Notes under the pieces: model-generated
Seen by the model: the letters and a program-made list of their open reading frames with translations, nothing else
Told to the model about the DNA's origin: nothing
The model's database searches: none
Program-made: the position numbers and the translations under genes
Shown: positions 1 through 6,503 of the stretch, piece after piece
Position numbering within the stretch: the stretch's first letter is position 1
Layout: each line of letters begins with the position of its first letter
NCBI GenBank assembly: GCA_934565415.1
Contig: CAKTHQ010000035.1
Location: 1 to 23,020 of the forward strand
Source of the DNA: an uncultured Oscillospiraceae bacterium
Lineage (GTDB): Bacteria; Bacillota; Clostridia; Oscillospirales; Oscillospiraceae
DNA: 23,020 nt
Direction: 5' to 3'

Positions 1-72
1 GAACCCTCGATACCCTTTTGGGGTATACACGATTTCCAATCGTGCGCGCTCGGCCAGCTACGCGACTTCTCC
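1..72 (-). tRNA. tRNA-Ser (anticodon GGA), 3' end cut by window edge
   Basis: Read on the minus strand, the sequence starts GGAGAAG (5' acceptor strand). It continues with a D arm (GCGT / GCGC around a loop containing TGG) and an anticodon arm CACGA-TTGGAAA-TCGTG, which places GGA as the anticodon and reads serine UCC/UCU. A long variable arm (TATACCCC / GGGTAT) is the class II hallmark of tRNA-Ser. The start of the T arm (GAGGGTTC) runs into position 1, so the 3' T arm, acceptor strand and CCA lie outside the window. It is transcribed from its own promoter just upstream. Confidence 0.95.
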
Positions 73-111
73 ATGCGTTTGCTCGCTTCTTTGCTTCAAG
101 ACAGCTTCGAT

Positions 112-140
112 ATAATACTACGCGGAATGGAAATTGTCAA
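112..140 (-). promoter_or_regulatory. Promoter for tRNA-Ser
   Basis: On the minus strand a perfect -35 TTGACA (135-140) is followed by a 17-bp spacer and a -10 TATTAT (112-117). The predicted start is near position 105, about 33 nt before the mature tRNA 5' end. The -35 overlaps the TGA stop codon of the GNAT gene (137-139). No hairpin with a T-run separates that gene from the tRNA, so read-through from the cysS operon is also possible. Confidence 0.8.
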
Positions 141-661
141 GCATTATTTTCGTTTTCTTCCAAATTTTTCAAAAGGGTGTAGGCCCGGCCGTCTGCGGAG
201 CCGTCCAGGTAGACGGCGGTGTCTTTGAAGATACGGAATCCGTTCTTCCGATGAACGGCAAGGGATGGGCGGTTCCCTTTGTCCACATGGGAATAGACCT
301 TTGGAACGCCCCGGGGCTCCAGGGCATCCAGAAGAGCTGCCAGCAGGGAAGAGGCGTACCCCCGGCCCCGGTATTCCGGGGCGGTTTCCAGGCCGGAGAG
401 CAGCACCCCGTCCCGGTAGGGCTCAATGCGGGCGGCGCTGACATAGCGGTTTCCCTCCTGCCACAGGGCATAAAGGCTGCCTTTCCGCGGGAAAAAGTCC
501 AGCCGGACATAGGAAAGAAAATCGGATTCGGCAAGGGCAACCCGTATTTCTTCCGGTTCCTCGGGATAGCGGAGGGCTCCTTCCTGCAGAATGCTGGTGC
601 GATAGATTTTTGCAAGGTCAGAGTAGGGGAAGGATTTGGAGGAAAAGAAAAGAGCAAGCAT
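137..661 (-). CDS. GNAT-family N-acetyltransferase
   Basis: This is a 174-residue protein. It has the acetyl-CoA-binding signature of the GNAT fold around residues 90-115 (LETAPEYRGRGYASSLL, the R-G-x-G-x-A pyrophosphate loop) and a following NRPSLAVHRKNGF motif near residues 128-142, typical of the last helix-strand of the fold. The first ~80 residues are less conserved, and the substrate cannot be told from the sequence. It starts 2 nt after the tsaD stop; a GGGAGAGG element at the end of tsaD can serve as ribosome binding site, so it is the last gene of the cysS-polA-rimI-tsaD operon. It is distinct from RimI in the same operon. Family assignment is firm; small molecule, antibiotic or protein substrate is open. 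Confidence 0.85.
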   Translation of the reverse strand: MLALFFSSKSFPYSDLAKIYRTSILQEGALRYPEEPEEIRVALAESDFLSYVRLDFFPRKGSLYALWQEGNRYVSAARIEPYRDGVLLSGLETAPEYRGRGYASSLLAALLDALEPRGVPKVYSHVDKGNRPSLAVHRKNGFRIFKDTAVYLDGSADGRAYTLLKNLEENENNA

Positions 662-663
662 CT

Positions 664-1680
664 TTACAGCGCCTCTCCCAATATGGACTTGGTAGCATAA
701 GCGTTCAGATGCATATCGGCGGTATTTCCGGCCAGGAATTCATAGTAGGCCTGGGCGCCGATCATGGCCCCGTTGTCGCCGCAGAGCTTTAAAGGGGGCA
801 TATATACGGTGGCACCCAGTTTTTCTGCCATAGCCAGCATATCCCGGCGAATGCGGGAGTTGGCGGCCACGCCGCCGGCAATGGCGATTTTCCGGCAGCC
901 GGTTTCCCGGATGGCCCGCTCTACTCTGGGTACCAGGGTATCGGATACGGCGGCGGAGAAGGAAGCGCAGAGGCTGGGGATATCCAGTTCTTCGCCTACC
1001 TGTTCGGCGTGGTGGATCAGATTCAGGGCAGCAGTCTTCAGGCCGGAAAAGCTCATGTTGTAGGGGTTTTCCCCGGGCTTACTCCGGGGGAGGACATATT
1101 TGGTTTCGTCTCCCAGGGCCGCCTGCTTGTCCAGGGCCGCACCGCCGGGGTAGGGCATGCCCAGCACCCGGGCTACTTTATCGAAGCACTCTCCGGCAGC
1201 GTCGTCCAGGGAGGTGCCCAGAATCTCCATATCGGTATAGTCTTTTACGTTTACAATCATGGTGTGCCCGCCGGAAACTACCAGGCACAGAAAAGGCGGC
1301 TCCAAATCGGGGTAAGCCAGATAGTTGGCGGCGATGTGTCCCCGGATGTGGTGCACCGGAATCAGGGGCTTATTTAATGCATAGGCCGCAGCTTTGGCAA
1401 AGTTCACCCCCACCAGCACGGCCCCGATGAGCCCCGGGGCATAGGTCACGGCTACGGCGTCAATGTCCCGGCGGCTGAGGCCGGTATTGCGAAGAGCCTG
1501 GTCTGCCAGGCCGTAAATGGCCTCAATATGCTTCCGGGAGGCGATTTCCGGCACCACGCCCCCGTATAGCCTGTGCAGGTCTACCTGGGAAGCAATGCAG
1601 TCCGTCAGCACCTCCCGGCCGTCCCGCACGATTGCTACGGCGGTTTCGTCGCAGGAGGATTCTACGGCTAAAATGTTCAT
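664..1680 (-). CDS. tsaD: tRNA N6-adenosine threonylcarbamoyltransferase TsaD
   Basis: This is a 338-residue ASKHA-fold enzyme. It transfers the threonylcarbamoyl group from threonylcarbamoyl-AMP to A37 of ANN-decoding tRNAs, making t6A; in bacteria it acts with TsaB and TsaE. The N-terminus MNILAVESSCDETAVAIV is the family signature, and the iron-binding HIRGH motif sits at residues 111-115, the same numbering as in E. coli TsaD. SFSGLKTA and the AGGVAANSRIR nucleotide-binding segment are also present. An upstream in-frame start would add 48 residues that only shadow rimI. The start at 1680 is preferred because it begins at the conserved N-terminus, has an AGGAAGGAGT ribosome binding site, and forms an ATGA overlap with the rimI stop. 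No tsaB or tsaE gene occurs in the window, although tsaB is often adjacent to rimI. Confidence 0.97.
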   Translation of the reverse strand: MNILAVESSCDETAVAIVRDGREVLTDCIASQVDLHRLYGGVVPEIASRKHIEAIYGLADQALRNTGLSRRDIDAVAVTYAPGLIGAVLVGVNFAKAAAYALNKPLIPVHHIRGHIAANYLAYPDLEPPFLCLVVSGGHTMIVNVKDYTDMEILGTSLDDAAGECFDKVARVLGMPYPGGAALDKQAALGDETKYVLPRSKPGENPYNMSFSGLKTAALNLIHHAEQVGEELDIPSLCASFSAAVSDTLVPRVERAIRETGCRKIAIAGGVAANSRIRRDMLAMAEKLGATVYMPPLKLCGDNGAMIGAQAYYEFLAGNTADMHLNAYATKSILGEAL

Positions 1681-2117
1681 AGGGTCCACTCCTTCCTGAG
1701 AATCAGGGCATCTTCCCTGGGGTTGTGATAGTAGTTTTTCCGCAGTCCGATCTGTGCAAAGCCCAGCTTTGCGTACAGGGCAATGGCCCCTTCGTTGGAG
1801 GCCCGGACCTCCAGGGTCAGGCACCGGCTGCCCTTTTTCTTCAGGGCCTCCACCAGGGCTTCCATCAGGGCCTTGCCCACGCCCTTATTCCGATGGGCAG
1901 GGGAGACGGCGATATTCATCATGTCCGTTTCGTCCATGCAGGTCTGGGAGCCTGCATACCCCACCAGGGTATCCTCCTCCATGGCCACCAGCCAGAAGGA
2001 AAGGGGATTATTTAGCTCTGAGGCAATGCTTTTTTCGCTCCAGGGGTCCCCAAAGCATTCTTTTTCCAGGGCAGCGATGGGGGCCACATGGGCTTCCTTC
2101 ATGGGTACAATGGTCAT
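1677..2117 (-). CDS. rimI: Ribosomal protein bS18 alanine N-acetyltransferase RimI
   Basis: This is a 146-residue GNAT protein. The acetyl-CoA loop is visible as VSPAHRNKGVGKALMEAL (residues ~72-89), and the RimI-type C-terminal half contains the LEVRASNEGAIALYAKLGF segment and the KNYYHNPREDAL motif. In characterised RimI enzymes the Glu of the LEVR-type strand and the Tyr of the NYY motif are the catalytic acid/base pair; both are present. The family acetylates the N-terminal alanine of ribosomal protein S18. It overlaps polA upstream and tsaD downstream by ATGA junctions, so translation is probably coupled. The rimI-tsaD association is common in bacteria. A general GNAT acetyltransferase is the only alternative. 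Confidence 0.93.
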   Translation of the reverse strand: MTIVPMKEAHVAPIAALEKECFGDPWSEKSIASELNNPLSFWLVAMEEDTLVGYAGSQTCMDETDMMNIAVSPAHRNKGVGKALMEALVEALKKKGSRCLTLEVRASNEGAIALYAKLGFAQIGLRKNYYHNPREDALILRKEWTL

Positions 2118-4642
2118 TTTGCGTCATACCAGCTTTTTCCGTATTTGGCTTCCGCCGTCAGGGGCACTTTTAAATTGGCCACCTGCTCCATTTCCCGGCT
2201 GACAAGGGCGGCCACTTCCCGGGCCTGGTCCTCCGGGCACTCCACAATCAGCTCGTCGTGGACCTGCAATAGGAGCCGGGCTTCCGGGAAGGACGCATTC
2301 AGGGCCTTTTCCACCCGGATCATGGCCAGTTTCATGAGGTCTGCCGCAGTGCCCTGGATGGGGGTATTCAGAGCGATGCGCTCCGCCCCCTGGCGCACAT
2401 TAAAGTTGCTGCTTTTCAGCTCCGGGATATACCGGCGGCGGCCGAACATGGTTTCCGTATAGCCCTTTTCCCGGGCGGAGGCCACGATATTTTTCATATA
2501 GTCCCGGACGCCGTGATAATTATTGAGGTAATTGTCGATATAGGCCTTGGCCTCATACCGGCTGACGCCGATGTCTTCCGACAGAGAGAATTCGGAAATG
2601 CCATACACAATGCCGAAGTTTACCGCCTTGGCGTGCCGCCGCTGCAGAGGTGTAACCTCCTCCATGGGGACGCCGAAAACCTGGCTGGCCGTGGCGGCAT
2701 GAATGTCGAAGCCGCTGCAGAAGGCGGCCTGCATGGTCTTATCGTCGGCAATGTGGCTCAGAACCCGGAGCTCAATCTGGCTGTAGTCCGCGTCTACCAG
2801 GACGCAGCCGGGCTTGGGTACGAACATCTTCCGGATTTCCGCCCCCAGGTCCGTGCGGACGGGGATGTTTTGCAGGTTGGGCTCCGTGGAGCTGAGCCGA
2901 CCGGTGGCGGTGACCAGATTCTGGAAGGTGGTGTGGATGCGGCCATCCTCCCTGATCTCTTTCATCAGGCCGTCGGCATAGGTGGATTTCAGCTTGGTCA
3001 GCATCCGGTAGTCCATAATGGCGGGGATAATGGGGTGCTTGTCCTTCAGCTTTTCCAGTACATCCGCATTGGTGGAGTAGCCGGTTTTCGTCTTCTTCCC
3101 GGCGGGCAGCCCTAATCTTTCAAAGAGCAGTTCCCCCAGCTGCTTGGGGGAATTGATGTTAAAGGACCCGCCGGAATAGCCGAAAATCAGCCCCTCGCAG
3201 TCGGCGATCCGCTGGGAGAGCATCTGCCCAAAGGCCCGGAGCTGCTTTTCGTCGATGGCAATGCCCCGGCGCTCCATTTTGTAAAGGACGCTGCAAAGGG
3301 GCAGCTCGATGGTTTCGTAAAGAGAGGTTTCGCCTACCTTCTCCAGCTCCTGCCGCAGTACCTTTTCCAGATTCCAGATAGCCTGGGCGCAGGCGGCGGC
3401 ATCCCCGTCCTCAGCCGTGATTCCCAAGAAATTGGTGGCCAGCTTGGATACCGGGTAATCGGACTGGGAGGGGTTCAGGTCGTAGGCGGCCAAAGCGGTA
3501 TCAAAAACCACATCCCCGTAGCCAATGCCCAGGGCTTCCAGCTGGTGCAAAGAGGCCTTGGCGTCGTGGAGGATGAGTTTCTCACAGTAGGGGAAGGCCC
3601 CCATCTGGGCCTCCATAGGCGTCAGGGCGCAAAGCCCCTGCTCCCAGGCAAAGGCCACGGTGCCGTCGGGAGCCAGATACAGGGCGCATTTCTTTAATCT
3701 TTCCGGCAGGATGTCTACCTTGGGAAGGACCGCTGCCGGTGCTTTTTCCGGGGCAGGGGACAGGCTTTCCGCCCCCTGCAGGCCGTACCGGTCGATGAGC
3801 TTGACAAATTCCAGCTTTTGGAACAGGTCGTACAGGGCCGGCTTGTTATAGGGCTTTAAAATGGCATCCTCCGGGGCAAACTCGATGGGCGCTTCCGGAA
3901 CGATGGTGGCCAGCTCATAGGAAAGATAGGCGTTTTCTTTATCATTTTCCAGCTTTTCCCGGAGCTTGGGCCGGATGGAGGGGTCCGACAGGTGCTCGTA
4001 CACCCCGTCCAGGGTGCCGAATTTGTAGAGTAATTCTTTGGCAGTCTTGGGCCCCACCCCCGCTACACCGGGGATATTGTCGGAAGAGTCTCCCATCAGG
4101 GCTTTCAGGTCGATAAGCCGCTTGGGCTCGAAGCCGTATTCCTCCCGGAAGAGGTCTTCCGTATATAGGGTGGCGGCGGTCTGGCCGGGCTTGGAAATAA
4201 CCAGCTTTACGTTTACGTTCCCGTCAATGAGCTGCAGGCTGTCCCGGTCGCCTGTAACAATGACGCACTGCCAGTCCTTTTGAGAGCAGATTTTTCCCAC
4301 GGTGCCGATGACATCGTCCGCTTCCCAGCCCTGGGCCGAATAGATGGGGATGTTCATGGCGGTAAGGACCTGCTTCATAATGGGCATCTGAGCGGCCAGC
4401 TCCTCCGGCATTCCGTGGCGGTTGGCCTTGTAGCCCTCGTATTTCAGGTGCCGGAAGGTGGGGCCGTGGAGGTCGAAGGCAACGCACACCGCATCCGGCT
4501 GCTCCTCCTTTTCCATCCGCTCCAGGATGTTCAAAAAACCGTAGATGGCGTTGGTATACAGCCCGTCCCGGGTGGTCAGGGGCTTGACCCCGAAGAAGGC
4601 CCGGTTGATGACGCTGTTGCCATCGAGGATCATCAGCTTCAT
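2114..4642 (-). CDS. polA: DNA polymerase I
   Basis: This is an 842-residue family A polymerase for Okazaki-fragment maturation and repair synthesis. An N-terminal 5'-3' exonuclease (about residues 1-290) shows MILDGNSVINRAFFG, VTGDRDSLQLID and LMGDSSDNIPGVAGVGPKTA. The middle domain lacks the first Asp-x-Glu exonuclease motif and keeps only a VFDTALAAYDL segment, so 3'-5' proofreading is probably lost, as in Taq and Bacillus enzymes. The polymerase domain has motif A (DADYSQIELR, ~615), motif B (RRHAKAVNFGIVYG, ~674) and motif C (VHDELIVE, ~797). A start four codons upstream is possible, but the ATG at 4642 has GGAG at the right distance and gives an ATGA overlap with cysS, matching the next two junctions. 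Confidence 0.97.
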   Translation of the reverse strand: MKLMILDGNSVINRAFFGVKPLTTRDGLYTNAIYGFLNILERMEKEEQPDAVCVAFDLHGPTFRHLKYEGYKANRHGMPEELAAQMPIMKQVLTAMNIPIYSAQGWEADDVIGTVGKICSQKDWQCVIVTGDRDSLQLIDGNVNVKLVISKPGQTAATLYTEDLFREEYGFEPKRLIDLKALMGDSSDNIPGVAGVGPKTAKELLYKFGTLDGVYEHLSDPSIRPKLREKLENDKENAYLSYELATIVPEAPIEFAPEDAILKPYNKPALYDLFQKLEFVKLIDRYGLQGAESLSPAPEKAPAAVLPKVDILPERLKKCALYLAPDGTVAFAWEQGLCALTPMEAQMGAFPYCEKLILHDAKASLHQLEALGIGYGDVVFDTALAAYDLNPSQSDYPVSKLATNFLGITAEDGDAAACAQAIWNLEKVLRQELEKVGETSLYETIELPLCSVLYKMERRGIAIDEKQLRAFGQMLSQRIADCEGLIFGYSGGSFNINSPKQLGELLFERLGLPAGKKTKTGYSTNADVLEKLKDKHPIIPAIMDYRMLTKLKSTYADGLMKEIREDGRIHTTFQNLVTATGRLSSTEPNLQNIPVRTDLGAEIRKMFVPKPGCVLVDADYSQIELRVLSHIADDKTMQAAFCSGFDIHAATASQVFGVPMEEVTPLQRRHAKAVNFGIVYGISEFSLSEDIGVSRYEAKAYIDNYLNNYHGVRDYMKNIVASAREKGYTETMFGRRRYIPELKSSNFNVRQGAERIALNTPIQGTAADLMKLAMIRVEKALNASFPEARLLLQVHDELIVECPEDQAREVAALVSREMEQVANLKVPLTAEAKYGKSWYDAK

Positions 4643-6054
4643 ACTTTTCTCCATTTGGCGCCCTGGGGGGTATCGATGATTTCTACGCCCATGTCCTTCA
4701 GCCGGTCCCGGATCCGGTCTGCCTCGGCAAAGTTCTTGGCCTTTTTGGCCTCCGTCCGGGCGTTCACCAAAGCGTCAATTTCCGGGTCCGCGTTGGCTTC
4801 TTCCTCGGCCTGCTGCTTCGCTTTCAGCGCCTGGGCGGCGGAAACAAAATTCAGGGACAGTACCTTGTCAAAATCCTTCAGGGCATACAGCTTGGTAGCG
4901 CCGTTGGTCTTGGCCTTTAATACGTCAAATACGGCGGTGATGGCCAAAGAGGTATTCAGGTCTCCGTTCAGGGCCCCCAGGAACTTTTCCTTCAGGGCAT
5001 TGTAGGCGGCCATATCCACATCGCCCCCGTCCTTCAAAGCGGCGATTTTGGCAATGAGCTTTTCGTAGCCGGCGGCGGCGTTGTCCAGGTTCTCCCAGCT
5101 AAACACCAGGTTCCGGCGGTAGTGGCTCTGCAGGCAGAAGTAGCGGTATACCATGGGGTCGTAGCCCTTTTCCTGCAGCAGGCTCACGGTAAGGAATTCA
5201 CCCTTGGATTTGCTCATCTTGCCGTTTTCGGTGTTCAGGTGGTGCACATGGAACCAGTAGTGGCACCAGGGGTGGCCCAGGTAGCTTTCGGACTGGGCAA
5301 TCTCGTTGGTGTGGTGGGGGAAGGCATTGTCGATGCCGCCGCAGTGCAGGTCCAGGTAGTCTCCCAGGTGTTTGATGGAAATGCAGGAGCACTCAATGTG
5401 CCAGCCGGGGTAGCCAACGCCCCAAGGGGAATCCCATTTGAGGGCCTGGTCCTCGAATTTACTCTTGGTGAACCAGAGGACAAAGTCATTCTTGTTCCGC
5501 TTGTTGGTGTCCTCTTCCACGCCCTCCCGGACGCCTACGGCCAGGTCCTCTTCGTCGTGGTCGTTAAAGACATAGTACTTTTCCAGCTTGGAGGTATCAA
5601 AGTACACATTGCCCCCGGCAAAGTAGGCGTAGCCCTTATCCAGCAGAGTCTGTACCATGTGGATATACTCGGGGATGCAGTTGGTAGCGGGCTCTACTAC
5701 ATCGGGCCGCTTGATATTCAGCTTGTCGCAGTCGTCAAAAAAGGCGTCGGTGTAGAACTTGGCTACCTGCATGACGGTTTTGTGCTCCCGGGCGGCGCCC
5801 TTGAGCATCTTGTCTTCACCGGTGTCCGCGTCAGAGGACAGGTGCCCCACATCGGTGATGTTCATAACACGCTTGACGCCGTAGCCCATATACCGCAGGC
5901 TCTTTTCCAGCACATCCTCCATAATATAGCTGCGCAGGTTGCCGATATGGGCATAGTGGTATACGGTAGGCCCGCAGGTGTACATTTTCACGTTCTCCGG
6001 ATCCCTGGGGGTAAAGAGCTCTTTCTTGTGGGAAAGAGAATTGTAAAGATACAT
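4639..6054 (-). CDS. cysS: Cysteinyl-tRNA synthetase
   Basis: This is a 471-residue class I aminoacyl-tRNA synthetase that charges tRNA-Cys with cysteine. The N-terminus MYLYNSLSHKKELFTPRDP and TCGPTVYHYAHIGNLRSY are typical. The HIGN form of the HIGH motif is at residues 36-39 and KMSKS at 279-283. Likely zinc ligands are Cys27, Cys222, His247 and Glu251 (in FPHHTNEIAQ), corresponding to the four ligands in E. coli CysRS; the zinc gives selection for cysteine. A DALR-like helical domain and a short C-terminal anticodon-recognition end follow. AGGAGG lies 8 nt before the ATG. It is the first gene of the operon and is directly preceded by a T-box leader. Confidence 0.98.
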   Translation of the reverse strand: MYLYNSLSHKKELFTPRDPENVKMYTCGPTVYHYAHIGNLRSYIMEDVLEKSLRYMGYGVKRVMNITDVGHLSSDADTGEDKMLKGAAREHKTVMQVAKFYTDAFFDDCDKLNIKRPDVVEPATNCIPEYIHMVQTLLDKGYAYFAGGNVYFDTSKLEKYYVFNDHDEEDLAVGVREGVEEDTNKRNKNDFVLWFTKSKFEDQALKWDSPWGVGYPGWHIECSCISIKHLGDYLDLHCGGIDNAFPHHTNEIAQSESYLGHPWCHYWFHVHHLNTENGKMSKSKGEFLTVSLLQEKGYDPMVYRYFCLQSHYRRNLVFSWENLDNAAAGYEKLIAKIAALKDGGDVDMAAYNALKEKFLGALNGDLNTSLAITAVFDVLKAKTNGATKLYALKDFDKVLSLNFVSAAQALKAKQQAEEEANADPEIDALVNARTEAKKAKNFAEADRIRDRLKDMGVEIIDTPQGAKWRKV

Positions 6055-6091
6055 GGTTCATTCCTCCTGATAAAAGGGCGGCCTTCCAAAC

Positions 6092-6140
6092 AAAAAAGCC
6101 CCTTGCCATCTTGCCCCAAAAGGGAAGATCTACAAGAGGC
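6092..6140 (-). terminator. Regulated terminator of the cysS T-box
   Basis: On the minus strand GCCTCTTG (6133-6140) pairs with CAAGGGGC (6098-6105), with further partial pairing (ATCTT/AAGAT) inside, and the hairpin is followed by six T residues (6092-6097). It lies directly 3' of the T-box sequence and 38 nt before the cysS start codon, as expected for the terminator form of a T-box switch. Confidence 0.85.
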
Positions 6141-6292
6141 GGTTTTTATCCGCGGTTCCACTCTCATTTATTACTTATTGTAAATATGAAGCTATGCTCC
6201 CGGGCGCACCTTCCCGCGGCCCCTGCCCCGGCTCCCAGCTATATCCGGAACTCTCTGAAAGGGGGGAATGCGGTACTCTTCCCGTTCATTGC
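6092..6292 (-). promoter_or_regulatory. T-box riboswitch leader, cysteine specificity
   Basis: The minus-strand leader contains the T-box GAGTGGAACCGCGG (about 6150-6164), followed by a terminator. Stem I can be drawn from the sequence. The lower stem is CGGG (6281-6284) with CCCG (6201-6204). An internal loop has AAGAGTA on the 5' side (6274-6280) and GAAGGTGCG on the 3' side (6205-6213). An upper stem CCGC/GCGG closes it (6270-6273, 6214-6217). The AGTA/GAA pairing is the usual specifier-loop S-turn, and TGC (6206-6208) is a cysteine codon in the specifier strand. The TGGA of the T-box pairs with the UCCA end expected of tRNA-Cys (discriminator U). Uncharged tRNA-Cys should therefore stabilise the antiterminator and allow cysS-polA-rimI-tsaD transcription. 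The exact register of the specifier codon is inferred. Confidence 0.93.
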
Positions 6293-6298
6293 ACCAGT

Positions 6299-6328
6299 AT
6301 TTTACCATTGGAACAGGGGATGTGTCAA
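6299..6328 (-). promoter_or_regulatory. Promoter of the cysS operon
   Basis: Minus-strand TTGACA (6323-6328), an 18-bp spacer and TAAAAT (6299-6304), with TGG immediately before the -10 (an extended -10). Transcription would start near 6292, at the 5' end of T-box stem I. Confidence 0.8.
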
Positions 6329-6341
6329 GGGGGAAAGTTTT

Positions 6342-6359
6342 CGTCACAATTCCGTCACA
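6342..6359. repeat. Pair of 7-bp direct repeats upstream of the cysS promoter
   Basis: CGTCACA occurs at 6342-6348 and again at 6353-6359, an 11-bp period (about one helical turn). The pair begins 14 bp upstream of the cysS -35 and lies between two divergent promoters. It could be a regulator site or chance. Nothing else recognisable lies in 6360-6438, which is AT-rich spacer. Confidence 0.35.
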
Positions 6360-6438
6360 GCCCGGAAAAATCCGGCCCTTATTTGGAAAGGATTCCCAAA
6401 AACAGAAGTATTTGGTTTATTAAATAAATCTTATCCTA

Positions 6439-6468
6439 TTGACATTTCCCTATGCCGCAAGGTATAAT
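6439..6468 (+). promoter_or_regulatory. Promoter of the SH3-domain lipoprotein gene
   Basis: TTGACA (6439-6444), an 18-bp spacer and TATAAT (6463-6468), both hexamers perfect. A GGGAGG ribosome binding site follows, 8 nt before the ATG at 6504. Confidence 0.85.
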
Positions 6469-6503
6469 ATCCCCAAGAAAAACAAGAAAGGGAGGATACC
6501 TTT

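Noticed and set aside
1681..1824. N-terminal extension of tsaD by 48 codons
   Set aside because: The extension lies within rimI in another frame and the conserved TsaD N-terminus begins at 1680 with a good ribosome binding site.
4643..4654. Start of polA four codons upstream
   Set aside because: No ribosome binding site precedes it, and the GGAG for the 4642 start would lie inside the gene.
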